Positions 7,764 through 16,382 are shown, counted from the stretch's first letter. The stretch is DNA of 64,000 bases from an uncultured Robinsoniella sp. (GCA_900540475.1 UQGG01000038.1:7867-71866), one strand, 5' to 3'. Notes: generated from the letters alone by a model not told the origin. Made by a program: numbers and translations.

Positions 7764-9218
7764 ATGGTAAAGGTAGAAAATTTATATTTTACATACACAT
7801 CCGATGAAGAAAATGGTCTTAAAAATATCAATTTGCATGTGGACAAAGGAGAATTTGTCGTTCTGTGCGGAAGAAGCGGATGCGGAAAAACAACGCTTAC
7901 CAGAGTATTAAATGGTTTGATTCCACATTTTTACGAGGGTGCATACCGGGGAAATGTCCGGGTAGGAAACTTAAATGTATCAAATGCGGAGTTGTCAAGA
8001 ACGGCAGATCTTATTGGGAGTGTTTTTCAAAATCCGGGCAGTCAGTTCTTCCATATTGATACAGATGGGGAGTTGGCATTTGGCTGTGAGAATCAGGCAA
8101 TGAAGCCGGAAAAAATCAGAGAGCGGATAAACCAAAGTGTTGCGATATTGGAACTGGAACACCTAACTGGAAGAAATATCTTTGAATTATCCGGTGGGGA
8201 GAAGCAGCAAATTGCATGTGGTTCTGTTTATGCTGCTAATCCACAGGTGTATGTATTGGATGAGCCCTCGTCCAATCTGGATGCCAGAGCAATTTTACGG
8301 TTGAAAAAGACGCTGAAGATATTAAAAGAATCGGGGAATACCATAGTTATTTCGGAACACAGACTCTATTATCTGATAGACCTGGCGGATCGTTTTTTCT
8401 ATATGGAGCAGGGAGAAATAAAACAGATTTACCTTTCAGAGGATATCAGGAAAATGCCTGATGAAACAAGGGAAGCACTTGGTCTGCGTGCACCTTTTTT
8501 GGAAAGAGTAAGGATTAGGGAGCGTGGATACAAGATAGATAAAATCGCTATGAGCATTCACCATCTGAAATATAAAAGGAACAAAAAGGAGGTGCTTTCT
8601 ATTGAGCATTTAGAGGTTCCGGAACATGGAATTATTGCTGTTGTAGGAGAAAACGGTGCCGGGAAAAGCACCTTTGCTGAATGCGTAAGCGGTTTGTTGA
8701 AGTGCCAGGGACAGATCCTTGTGGATGGCCGGGACTGCAAGCCGGCAGCCAGGATACAGAATAGTTATATTGTGATGCAGGATGTGAACCATCAGCTGTT
8801 CTGCGATAGTGTTTCGGAAGAAATTACAATGGGGCTTTCAGCGCAGCTGGCAAAAAAAGAACAACAGCTGACCGATTCCATGGACTTATTACCACTTCGG
8901 GAGAGACATCCCGCAAGTCTGTCAGGTGGACAAAAACAAAGAGTTGCCATCTGTGCAGCTCTTTGCGCCGGGAAAAAGTGGATGTTTTATGATGAGCCCA
9001 CAAGCGGGCTGGACTATGACGGAATGCAGCGGTTTTGTACGCTGCTGCAGGCAAATCGGGAGAATGCGCTGGTGTCCTTTGTGATTACACATGACCTGGA
9101 ACTGGTTGCGGGAAGCTGCACCCATGTGCTGCATCTGGAACATGGAAAAGTGAAGGCGTTCTATCAACTGGATGGGGAAAATGTGGAGGAATTGAAACAG
9201 ATATTTATCATGGAATGA
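7764..9218 (+). CDS. ECF transporter ATP-binding protein with two fused ATPase domains
   Basis: This 484-residue protein carries two ABC ATPase domains, the equivalent of EcfA1 and EcfA2 in one chain. Domain 1 has Walker A GRSGCGKT at 36-43, signature LSGGEKQQ near 142-149 and Walker B VYVLDEP near 162-168. Domain 2 has Walker A GENGAGKS at 295-302, signature LSGGQKQR and Walker B MFYDEPTSGLD. It would power the S-EcfT complex encoded just upstream. The ATG at 7764 is preceded by GAGGTGATGA. The stop overlaps an in-frame ATG of the next frame in an ATGA, consistent with coupling. Fused double ATPases are common in this ECF subgroup in Firmicutes. Confidence 0.92.
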   Translation: MVKVENLYFTYTSDEENGLKNINLHVDKGEFVVLCGRSGCGKTTLTRVLNGLIPHFYEGAYRGNVRVGNLNVSNAELSRTADLIGSVFQNPGSQFFHIDTDGELAFGCENQAMKPEKIRERINQSVAILELEHLTGRNIFELSGGEKQQIACGSVYAANPQVYVLDEPSSNLDARAILRLKKTLKILKESGNTIVISEHRLYYLIDLADRFFYMEQGEIKQIYLSEDIRKMPDETREALGLRAPFLERVRIRERGYKIDKIAMSIHHLKYKRNKKEVLSIEHLEVPEHGIIAVVGENGAGKSTFAECVSGLLKCQGQILVDGRDCKPAARIQNSYIVMQDVNHQLFCDSVSEEITMGLSAQLAKKEQQLTDSMDLLPLRERHPASLSGGQKQRVAICAALCAGKKWMFYDEPTSGLDYDGMQRFCTLLQANRENALVSFVITHDLELVAGSCTHVLHLEHGKVKAFYQLDGENVEELKQIFIME

Positions 9219-9283
9219 AACAGAATGCTCCTCTTTTTAGGGGAGAAAAAGAAAGGAAGAAAGAGAGGAAGAAGAAATTGAAA

Positions 9284-11062
9284 ATGAAAAAGAAAAGCAG
9301 TATTGCTGTTTTACTTCAGTATGCCGGTAATTATCGCTGGCTGACGATCCTGGGCTGTATATTATCAGGAGCTGCAGCCGTCGTCGGCTTAATGCCCTAT
9401 GTATTTGTATGGCTGGTGGCAAGAGATGTCCTTGCGGTATATCCTAATTTTGCAGCCGCAGATAATCTGGCTAAGTGGGGATGGCTTGCAGTATGGTTTT
9501 CAGTTGCAAATCTGGCAGTATATTTTATAGCTTTAATGATGACCCATATTTCTGCATTTCGCACAGCTAGAAATATGCGAATGAAAGCGATGCAGCATAT
9601 GGTGGAACTACCCCTTGGCTTTTTTACAGGGAATCAGTCTGGTAAGCTTCGCAAGCTGGTGGATGATAATGCAGCGCTTACGGAGGATTTGCTGGCGCAT
9701 AAGATGCCTGATACCATTGGCGCAGTCGCGACACCACTTGCAGCAATTGTTTTTTTGTTTCTGTTTGACTGGAGGATGGGAGCACTTTCTCTTCTCACCA
9801 TGGTTCTGGCACTGGTATCTATGGGGATGATGATGAGTGGAAAAAATGCAAACTTTTTTCACCGTTATCAGCAGGAAATTGAAAAGATGAGCGGCGAAGC
9901 AGTGGAATATGTCAGAGGCATTCCCGTTGTAAAGGTATTTCAGCAGACGGTATATTCCTTCAAGGCATTTTATGCGGCAATTTTGTCTTACAGCGATCTT
10001 GCCGGCAAATACGCTATGAGCTGTCAAATGGGCAACACTTGTTTTCTAAGTGCAATTAACGGAACATTTCTCCTACTGATTCCGGCAGCACTCTATATTG
10101 CTTCTGTCAGCGACGGATGGAGTGTCATTCCCAACTTTATCTTCTATGCGTTGTTTGCACCCGCTTGTGGAAATATGATTAACCGGATTATGTATGCTTC
10201 CCAGTCTGTTATGGAAGCAAATGAGGCTGTATTTAAAATGGAGGAAGTCTTATCCCAGGAACCATTGAAAAATGCCACGTATACCATAGCACCCTCCGGC
10301 GGAACGGTTGAGTTTAAGAATGTCACATTTACTTATCCGAAAGCCACAAGACCTGCACTTTCCCATATCAGTTTTCGTGTGTCCGGGGGTCAGACAGTAG
10401 CTTTGGTGGGGCCTTCCGGCGGGGGTAAAACCACAGCAGCCAGCCTCATTCCCAGGTTCTGGGATGTCCAGGAAGGACAGGTGCAGATTGGCGGCGTTGA
10501 TGTTCGTGAGATAGACAACAGACTTTTGATGGATCAGGTTGCTTTTGTCTTTCAGGATACGCGGCTGTTTAAACAAAGTCTGCTCGATAATATCAGGGCA
10601 GCAAAACCGGAGGCATCCAGGGAGCAGGTTCTCCGAGCTGCCCAAGCAGCACAGTGTGAGGATATTCTTGCAAAACTGCCGGATGGCTTGGACACGGTTG
10701 TGGGGACAAAAGGAATTTATCTCTCCGGCGGCGAGGTACAGCGGATTGCGTTAGCTAGGGCTATTCTAAAGGATGCTCCGATTATTGTGCTGGATGAGGC
10801 AACGGCATTTGCGGACCCGGAAAATGAAGCACAGATTCAGAAAGCCTTTGAGTCACTGATTCGAGGTAAAACGGTGCTTATGATTGCCCACCGACTATCC
10901 ACAATTCAAAATGCAGACAACATTCTTGTTCTGGATAATGGGAAGATTACGGAGTGTGGAACCCATGGTGAACTTCTGGAAAAACAGGGTCTGTATGCCA
11001 AAATGTGGAGGGATTATCAGAAGTCAGCAAAATGGAAGGTTGGAAAGGAGAGCACATTATGA
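9284..11062 (+). CDS. ABC transporter, fused membrane and ATPase domains (half-transporter 1)
   Basis: About 592 residues: an N-terminal six-helix exporter-type membrane domain (about 10-300) and a C-terminal ABC ATPase. Walker A is GPSGGGKT, the signature is LSGGEVQRIAL and Walker B is IIVLDEATAFADPEN, with the switch His in IAHRLST. Such pairs of exporter-fold half-transporters beside siderophore receptors or ECF parts (YbtP/YbtQ, IrtA/IrtB) import ferric siderophores despite the exporter fold. The frame extends to an ATG at 9215 that overlaps the preceding stop; the added 23 residues are a low-complexity Lys/Arg/Glu run, so I prefer 9284, with a TTG at 9278 also possible. It forms a heterodimer with the next gene, by inference. 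Confidence 0.88.
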   Translation: MKKKSSIAVLLQYAGNYRWLTILGCILSGAAAVVGLMPYVFVWLVARDVLAVYPNFAAADNLAKWGWLAVWFSVANLAVYFIALMMTHISAFRTARNMRMKAMQHMVELPLGFFTGNQSGKLRKLVDDNAALTEDLLAHKMPDTIGAVATPLAAIVFLFLFDWRMGALSLLTMVLALVSMGMMMSGKNANFFHRYQQEIEKMSGEAVEYVRGIPVVKVFQQTVYSFKAFYAAILSYSDLAGKYAMSCQMGNTCFLSAINGTFLLLIPAALYIASVSDGWSVIPNFIFYALFAPACGNMINRIMYASQSVMEANEAVFKMEEVLSQEPLKNATYTIAPSGGTVEFKNVTFTYPKATRPALSHISFRVSGGQTVALVGPSGGGKTTAASLIPRFWDVQEGQVQIGGVDVREIDNRLLMDQVAFVFQDTRLFKQSLLDNIRAAKPEASREQVLRAAQAAQCEDILAKLPDGLDTVVGTKGIYLSGGEVQRIALARAILKDAPIIVLDEATAFADPENEAQIQKAFESLIRGKTVLMIAHRLSTIQNADNILVLDNGKITECGTHGELLEKQGLYAKMWRDYQKSAKWKVGKESTL

Positions 11063-12804
11063 TTTCAAAAATTGAACGTCTTTTTGCACTGAGTCATCAG
11101 GGGGCAAAGGACTTTGTAAAGGCAGTATTGCTGACGGTAGTATGCAACATCAGTCTGATGCTTCCGGTTGGCGTCATCATGGCAGTGATCCAATATATGC
11201 TGACAGCCATTCCCAACGGAGAAAATACAGCAGAAAAGATTCTGTATTATACCTCAATTGCGGCACTGATCTTAGTTGTGCTGTTTGTACTTCATTACAT
11301 TCAGTATGCTGCCCTTTATCTGTCGGTATATAAGGAAAGCGCCAACCGTAGAATTGCACTGGCTGAAACACTGCGCAGGCTGCCCCTTTCCTTTTTTGGA
11401 AAAAGAGATTTGAGCGATCTGACAGCAACTATGATTGCAGATTGTTCCAGCCTGGATCAGATGTTTTCTCATTATATCCCGGTGTTGTTCGCAGCTGTTA
11501 TTTCCACTACTATAGTGGGAATCAGTATGTTCTGCTTTAATGCCAAAATGGCATTGGCTGTATTGTGGGTTGTTCCGGCAGCGCTGCTTTTGACAATCTG
11601 CTCCAAAAAGCTGCAGGACACATATGGTACAAAAAATATTCTGGCAAAACGTGCCGTCACAGACTGTATTCAGGAAGGCTTGGAAACCAATCGTGATCTG
11701 AAAGCCTGCAATCGACAGGAAGCTTATCTAAAAGAACTGGAGGAAAAAACGGCAGCAGCAGAAAAATCAGCCATTCGGTCAGAATTGGCAGCAGGCACCT
11801 TTGTAAGCTCTGCCCAGGCATTTTTACGTATTGGAATGGCGACCACAGTTCTGGCTGGGGCTCATCTTTTTGTTCGGGGAGAGCTAACACTACTGTATTT
11901 TCTTGGGTTTCTATTTGCTGCTGCGCGAATTTACGATCCCCTCAGCATTGTTCTTATGAATATGGCGGCAACTTTTAATGCAAAACTACAAATTAACCGT
12001 ATGCGTGCAATTCAGGAGGAGCCGGTACAGACTGGAACAGAAGATTTTAAACCCAACGGATTTGACATCAGCTTTGAACATGTGGATTTTTCATATCGAG
12101 ATGGAGAAGGAGTACTTTCGGATGTAACATTTACAGCAAAACAGGGAGAGGTTACAGCTCTTGTAGGTCCGTCCGGCGGCGGAAAATCTACAGCAGCAAA
12201 GCTTTCAGCCAGATTCTGGGATGTGAATAAAGGAAAAATCAAATTGGGCGGCAGAGATATTTCTGAAATTGATCCGGAAGCCTTACTGAAATATTACGCG
12301 ATTGTCTTTCAGGACGTTGTCCTGTTCCGGGATACCATTATGGAAAATATCAGGCTCGGACGTAAGGGTGCCACGGATGAAGAAGTAATCGAAGCAGCAA
12401 AGGCAGCGCAGTGTGATGAATTTATCATGCGCCTGACCGATGGATATGAAACCGTGATTGGAGAAAATGGTTCTACTCTATCTGGTGGAGAACGCCAGCG
12501 AATCTCCATAGCAAGGGCACTGTTAAAGGATGCGCCTGTAGTTCTTCTGGACGAAGCCACGGCAAGCCTGGATGTGGAAAACGAGAGTGCAGTACAGGAT
12601 GCTTTATCCAGACTGATTCGCAAGAAAACGGTTTTAATTATTGCACATCGGATGCGCACAGTAGCCAGTGCTGATAAGGTGGTAGTTTTGGAAAACGGAC
12701 GAATTGTGCAGCAGGGTGCGCCGGAAGAGCTTCTGAAGAAAAAGGGAATGTACAGACATATGGTAGAACTGCAGAATAAGAGCATGGCGTGGAAGTTATC
12801 GTAG
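11059..12804 (+). CDS. ABC transporter, fused membrane and ATPase domains (half-transporter 2)
   Basis: The 581-residue protein is the likely partner of the preceding gene. It has six membrane segments (about 20-300) followed by an ATPase domain with Walker A GPSGGGKS, signature LSGGERQRISI, Walker B VVLLDEATASLD and switch His in IAHRMRT. The ATG at 11059 overlaps the upstream stop as ATGA and has AAGGAG 9 bases upstream; longer in-frame extensions lie inside the previous gene and are unlikely. It is the last gene of the operon and is followed by a strong hairpin. I infer uptake of an iron or other metal chelate from the combination AraC regulator, ECF module and YbtPQ-like pair. Confidence 0.9.
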   Translation: MISKIERLFALSHQGAKDFVKAVLLTVVCNISLMLPVGVIMAVIQYMLTAIPNGENTAEKILYYTSIAALILVVLFVLHYIQYAALYLSVYKESANRRIALAETLRRLPLSFFGKRDLSDLTATMIADCSSLDQMFSHYIPVLFAAVISTTIVGISMFCFNAKMALAVLWVVPAALLLTICSKKLQDTYGTKNILAKRAVTDCIQEGLETNRDLKACNRQEAYLKELEEKTAAAEKSAIRSELAAGTFVSSAQAFLRIGMATTVLAGAHLFVRGELTLLYFLGFLFAAARIYDPLSIVLMNMAATFNAKLQINRMRAIQEEPVQTGTEDFKPNGFDISFEHVDFSYRDGEGVLSDVTFTAKQGEVTALVGPSGGGKSTAAKLSARFWDVNKGKIKLGGRDISEIDPEALLKYYAIVFQDVVLFRDTIMENIRLGRKGATDEEVIEAAKAAQCDEFIMRLTDGYETVIGENGSTLSGGERQRISIARALLKDAPVVLLDEATASLDVENESAVQDALSRLIRKKTVLIIAHRMRTVASADKVVVLENGRIVQQGAPEELLKKKGMYRHMVELQNKSMAWKLS

Positions 12805-12841
12805 AGAATAGGATTAGATCATAGAGTATAGGAGTTATCGT

Positions 12842-12880
12842 AGTGGGGGCGCATACAAATGATGCGCTCCCACTTAATTT
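12842..12880. terminator. Intrinsic terminator between convergent genes
   Basis: AGTGGGGGCGCAT (12842-12854) pairs with ATGCGCTCCCACT (12862-12874), a 13-bp stem with one G-T pair and a 7-base loop, followed by TAATTT. It ends the transporter operon; the LysR-type gene converges from the other side. Confidence 0.8.
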
Positions 12881-12934
12881 ATGTCCATATAAATGGAGAT
12901 TGTATAAGCACGTTGTTCGTATAAAACGGCGGTC

Positions 12935-13822
12935 CTATATCACTGCTTTTACTCTGTCGACAAATCGGAGAACATCTTCCGGTGCATCCAGACTATAAAG
13001 CAGACCATAGGGAATGCTGTAATCCCAATTTACCGGAATGGATATAAGTCCCGGATGAACCTCTTGCCAGCATTCAATGCTGAGCAGCACGTTTCCGGTC
13101 TCAGCACAGCGGTTAAATACAGATAAATCATAAAATTGGGGTGTATCCTCTATCAGTATTTCCGGATGGTGTTTCGTCAAATCATTGCGGAGAAAATCAT
13201 TGATTCCGGAATCACCGTGGGCTACCATCATCAGTGTCTCACCATACAATTCTTCTATGTCAATTCGTGATTTACCGGCAAGGTGATGTTCTCTTGGCAC
13301 TGCAATCATTTTTTTGTATCTGCCCAGGGCAAGAAAATTACAGCGGCTGAGCCAAGCCTTGGAATCACAAACCCCTATCAGAAAATCAAACTTTTCTCCC
13401 AACTGTCCAATTTCCCCAAGAATCCCTTCATGATTATCCTCAAATGGCACAAGATGCAGCTTATATTCAGGAAAATCCTTATTCACGCGATACCAGATGT
13501 CCATAAAGGGTTTTGCCGGATTCAGAAGTGAGGTGCCGACACAAAAAGTAGTGTCCTGTGCATGCATGGCGGCATGGGCATTTGCGATTGATTTTTTGGA
13601 ATAATCTATCATAAATTTGGCATCCTGATATATGACAGCACCTGCATCTGTTAAGCGGACGCCGGCTGGTGTACGTTCCACAAGCCTGAGATCCAAATGA
13701 TTTTCCAGTGTATTTATTTGTTTCATAACGGCAGTAGGAGAGATATACAGGTGTTTAGCTGCTTTTGTAAAGCTGCCGAAGTCAGCTACCGCTATAAATG
13801 TTTCCAGCATCTGATTGTACAT
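12935..13822 (-). CDS. LysR-family transcriptional regulator
   Basis: The 295-residue protein is a typical LysR regulator. The N-terminal winged helix-turn-helix reads MLETFIAVADFGSFTKAAKHL and then SPTAVMKQINTLENHL, and the C-terminal part is a substrate-binding-type effector domain. I chose the ATG at 13822 because GGAGGT lies about 10 bases upstream; the ATG at 13840 overlaps that ribosome-binding site. The gene faces away from a redox gene island. A 40-bp LysR-type element lies 31 bases before its start, and two more copies lie before the flavodoxin gene and upstream of the cupin gene. It is therefore the probable regulator of the island and of itself. The inducer is unknown. Confidence 0.92.
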   Translation of the reverse strand: MYNQMLETFIAVADFGSFTKAAKHLYISPTAVMKQINTLENHLDLRLVERTPAGVRLTDAGAVIYQDAKFMIDYSKKSIANAHAAMHAQDTTFCVGTSLLNPAKPFMDIWYRVNKDFPEYKLHLVPFEDNHEGILGEIGQLGEKFDFLIGVCDSKAWLSRCNFLALGRYKKMIAVPREHHLAGKSRIDIEELYGETLMMVAHGDSGINDFLRNDLTKHHPEILIEDTPQFYDLSVFNRCAETGNVLLSIECWQEVHPGLISIPVNWDYSIPYGLLYSLDAPEDVLRFVDRVKAVI

Positions 13823-13852
13823 AAATGGCATTACCTCCATAGAATAGAATGT

Positions 13853-13892
13853 ATAAACTTTATGTTAATACAACGATAACATATTGGAGATT
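13853..13892. promoter_or_regulatory. LysR-type binding element, copy A (lysR/reductase intergenic region)
   Basis: This 40-bp element aligns without gaps to 15407-15446 and 16383-16422. The left half is a dyad-like block (ATAAACTTTATGTTAAT, arms imperfect here) and the right half contains ATACAACGATAACATATT. It lies 31-70 bases before the lysR start, fitting autoregulation. No -10 hexamer occurs at the offset seen in the other two copies. The rest of 13893-14050 has a weak TATAAT at 13938 and no gene. Confidence 0.65.
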
Positions 13893-14050
13893 ACAGGTCA
13901 ATAAAAATTCCGATGGAACACAAGATTGCTTGCTTGTTATAATAACATCCGATTTGATTGGAGGTATCTGCTAACTAAAATCATAATACCTTGAAAAGTG
14001 TGAGACTAAAAACATGAAATACCCTCTAAAAAATTAATGTTAAAAATATC

Positions 14051-14081
14051 TTGACTTAAAGTTAACTTCAGGGAATATACT
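14051..14081 (+). promoter_or_regulatory. MerR-type promoter (19-bp spacer with internal dyad)
   Basis: TTGACT at 14051-14056 and TATACT at 14076-14081 are separated by 19 bases, too long for normal sigma-A use. The spacer carries the near-perfect dyad CTTAAAGTTAACTTCAG (14055-14071). This is the classic geometry of MerR-family activated promoters such as those of AdhR/YraB-type regulators. It lies about 170 bases before the Fe-S aldo/keto reductase. No merR gene is in the window. Confidence 0.65.
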
Positions 14082-14170
14082 CCTCATTGTAGTACTATAT
14101 TTTTTAAGACCAATCCGATTTGTACAGGAATTTCTGCAAATCAGGTAACGGTCATTTAATAGAATTGCTA

Positions 14171-14197
14171 TGATAGAAATATTTGTTTCATCTATCA
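14171..14197. repeat. Inverted repeat in the leader of the first aldo/keto reductase gene
   Basis: TGATAGA (14171-14177) and TCTATCA (14191-14197) are perfect 7-base arms with a 13-base loop. They lie 52 bases before the ATG, without a T-tract. This could be an operator or leader hairpin. Nothing else is recognisable in 14082-14248 apart from a GAGGAG ribosome-binding site. Confidence 0.4.
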
Positions 14198-14248
14198 ACC
14201 GGCAAATTTTTCAACATAAGTAAAAAAGAAGAGGAGTAAATAGTAAAT

Positions 14249-15343
14249 ATGGAGTATCGAAAATTACCCCATGGAGATGAGCTGATTGGCGTCATTGGAA
14301 TGGGCACATCTGTTGTGGGAGAGCAAAAAGAAAAGGATATCATTGATACAGTACAATATGCGTTAGATGCTGGTATCAATTATTTTGATATGGCAGGCGG
14401 ACATGCAGCTATTTTCTCAGCATTTGGAAAAGCTTTGGAAGGACGCAGAAAGGAAGCAATGCTTCAGGTACATTTTGGGGCTGATTATACGACAGGGGAA
14501 TATGGATGGAGCACGAAACTGGAGACGATCAAACGATCGATAGACTGGCAGATGGATAAATTGAAAACGGATTATATTGATTTTGGTTTTATTCATTGTC
14601 TGGATGAAGAATCTGATCTGGCAGCTTATGAAAAACAGGGTGCACTTAATTACATAATGAAAATGAAGGAACAGGGGGTTGTGAAACACATTGGATTATC
14701 AACGCATGCTCCGGAGTTGGCAGACAGAGTACTTGACATGAAATTGATTGATATGTTGATGTTTTCCATTAACCCAATGTATGATTATGGCCATGGCGAT
14801 TATGCCATTGGCAGTGACGGGGAGCGGCAAAACTTGTATCGGCGCTGTGAAAAGGAAGGTGTGGGCATTTCCGTTATGAAACCCTTTAATGCAGGACAAC
14901 TTTTAGATGAAAAAAAATCGCCTTTTCACCATGCCTTAACAACAGCGCAGTGCATCCAGTATGCATTGGATAAGCCTGGGGTTCTTTCTGTGTTAGGCGG
15001 ACCTGGGAATGTTACACAGTTAAAAGAAATCCTGACTTATTTTGATAAAACAGCTGAGGAAAGAGATTATTCGGTCATCAGTTCTCTTACGCCAGACGAA
15101 TCCGTTGGAAAATGTGTGTATTGTAAACATTGTCATCCATGTCCGGCTGGATTAAATATTGGTCTGATCAACAAATATTATGATCTGGCATTACAAGGAG
15201 ATATCCTGGCAAAAGAACATTATCTGACCCTGGAAAAAACTGCATCTGACTGTATTAGCTGCGGGCATTGTAATAGCAGATGTCCATTTCAGGTGTCACA
15301 GCAGGAGAGAATGGTGGAAATTAGAGGGTATTTTGAGAAATAA
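14249..15343 (+). CDS. Aldo/keto reductase with C-terminal 4Fe-4S ferredoxin domain
   Basis: The 364-residue protein has an N-terminal aldo/keto reductase barrel (about 1-280). A ferredoxin-like tail follows with two cysteine clusters, CVYCKHCHPCPAG near 290 and CISCGHCNSRCPF near 335. The catalytic-tetrad region is atypical, as usual in the Fe-S subgroup. Such enzymes are presumed oxidoreductases that couple NAD(P)H to an electron carrier. The flavodoxin gene follows after 159 bases and is a plausible redox partner. The ATG at 14249 has GAGGAG about 13 bases upstream. Upstream DNA carries a MerR-type promoter and a LysR-type element. The substrate cannot be read from the sequence. Confidence 0.9.
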   Translation: MEYRKLPHGDELIGVIGMGTSVVGEQKEKDIIDTVQYALDAGINYFDMAGGHAAIFSAFGKALEGRRKEAMLQVHFGADYTTGEYGWSTKLETIKRSIDWQMDKLKTDYIDFGFIHCLDEESDLAAYEKQGALNYIMKMKEQGVVKHIGLSTHAPELADRVLDMKLIDMLMFSINPMYDYGHGDYAIGSDGERQNLYRRCEKEGVGISVMKPFNAGQLLDEKKSPFHHALTTAQCIQYALDKPGVLSVLGGPGNVTQLKEILTYFDKTAEERDYSVISSLTPDESVGKCVYCKHCHPCPAGLNIGLINKYYDLALQGDILAKEHYLTLEKTASDCISCGHCNSRCPFQVSQQERMVEIRGYFEK

Positions 15344-15406
15344 GACTTTCCGGATGTAATATTAGGGAAAAAGGTTCAGGAAAATTATAGATTTTTCTCT
15401 CTGGTT

Positions 15407-15473
15407 ATGAACTATAAGTTCATACAGCGATAACATATTGGAGATTCAAAATAAAGGGGAAAAGGGATACAAT
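15407..15473 (+). promoter_or_regulatory. LysR-type element, copy B, with promoter of the flavodoxin gene
   Basis: A dyad ATGAAC-TATAA-GTTCAT (15407-15423) is followed by the conserved block to 15446. A promoter follows with TTCAAA (15445-15450), a 17-base spacer and TACAAT (15468-15473). The dyad centre is about 65 bases before the predicted transcription start, the usual place for a LysR recognition site. Copy C has the same 61-base offset from dyad start to -10. Confidence 0.72.
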
Positions 15474-15502
15474 ACAGATACAAAAGATTGGAGGTAGTGC
15501 TA

Positions 15503-16003
15503 ATGGCAGAATTAATTGTATTTTTCTCACGGAAAGATGAGAATTATGTAAATGAGGGGCTTAAAATGCTTGAGACCGGAAACACAGAAGTGGCAGCCGG
15601 TATTATTCAAGAGCTGACAGGAGCAAATATGTTTAAGATAGAACCGCAGCAGGCATATTCAAAGGACTATAATGAATGCATTGCCCAGGCTCAATCGGAC
15701 CAGAAAAGGAATGCCCGCCTCGAATTAAAAACGTATCCAACAAGTATGGATTCCTATGATGTTCTTTATCTGGGGTTCCCTAATTATTGGGGGACTATGC
15801 CTATGGCGGTGTTTACGTTTCTGGAACACTTTGATTTTACCGGAAAAACAATTCGCCCTTTCTGTACGCATGAAGGCAGTGGTATGGGCAGCAGCATTCA
15901 GGATATTCAGAAACTGTGTCCCGGGGCTGAAGTAGGAAAGGAATTGGCTATTCGTGGCGGAAATGCGATAAGCTCCCGGAATGATATTAAAAAATGGCTA
16001 TGA
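15503..16003 (+). CDS. Flavodoxin family protein
   Basis: The 166-residue protein is of the flavodoxin type. It has an N-terminal beta strand (ELIVFFSR), a central GFPNYWGTMPMAVFTFLEHFD block typical of flavodoxin-like proteins, and a C-terminal THEGSGMGSSIQDIQKLCPGA segment. The first phosphate-binding loop is unusual: after FFSRKDENY there is no classical T/SxTGxT, so FMN binding may differ. The ATG at 15503 has GGAGGT 8 bases upstream; an ATG at 15488 precedes that site and is less likely. It probably serves as an electron carrier or FMN reductase for the surrounding reductases. It has its own LysR-controlled promoter. Confidence 0.85.
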   Translation: MAELIVFFSRKDENYVNEGLKMLETGNTEVAAGIIQELTGANMFKIEPQQAYSKDYNECIAQAQSDQKRNARLELKTYPTSMDSYDVLYLGFPNYWGTMPMAVFTFLEHFDFTGKTIRPFCTHEGSGMGSSIQDIQKLCPGAEVGKELAIRGGNAISSRNDIKKWL

Positions 16004-16063
16004 TTCCAGAGTTTAAGTTTGCTTAACCAGATCATAGATTAGATTTAAGGAAGAGGTTTACTT

Positions 16064-16207
16064 ATGATTCAAAAACTAGAAAAGAGTATGTGGGAAGCCG
16101 CAAGAAAAAGAGATAAAGAAGCTTTTTTAGAACTTGTGGATGAAAATGCAGTTATGGTATGTGGCGGGTTCCGATGTACGGGATTCCCGGGGTTTTCACT
16201 CTGCTGA
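16064..16207 (+). pseudogene. Truncated SnoaL/NTF2-like (DUF4440-type) protein remnant
   Basis: An ATG at 16064 with AAGAGG upstream opens a 47-codon frame: MIQKLEKSMWEAARKRDKEA, then a continuation to ENAVMVCGGFRC. This matches the N-terminus of SnoaL-like polyketide-cyclase-fold proteins of about 120 residues. After about residue 37 the sequence runs into a hairpin-rich repeat and stops at 16205. It lies directly after the flavodoxin gene and was probably co-transcribed with it. The intact family member would be about three times longer. Confidence 0.65.
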
Positions 16208-16320
16208 GAAAACCAGCTTTGTGGCGATAGCCTGAATCCCGGAAAGAAGGGCGTGGGAAAATGATATGGGCGGAGGAAGCGTAGAGCAGAGTCCATATCA
16301 TTTTCCTACGCCTTTCTTTC
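16179..16320. repeat. Composite hairpin element interrupting the SnoaL-like gene
   Basis: Two stem-loops lie back to back. In the first, CGGGATTC (16179-16186) pairs with GAATCCCG (16234-16241), and GGTTTTC (16191-16197) pairs with GAAAACC (16208-16214) inside it. In the second, the 28-base arm 16242-16269 pairs with 16293-16320 with only two G-T-type mismatches. Together they behave like a dispersed palindromic repeat or MITE-like unit. I cannot define exact ends or a target duplication. Confidence 0.65.
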
Positions 16321-16382
16321 TGTACACCATCTTCATTTACAAAGCGTTTGCTTACCCAGCACCACACATATCAAATATATGC

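Noticed and set aside
12309..12785. 158-codon minus-strand open frame
   Set aside because: It is antisense to the ATPase domain of a clear ABC transporter; the Ser/Thr/Arg-rich product reflects reversed codons.
16152..16367. Short minus-strand frames over the hairpin repeat
   Set aside because: They run through the composite palindrome; such frames arise from repeat sequence and have no ribosome-binding site.
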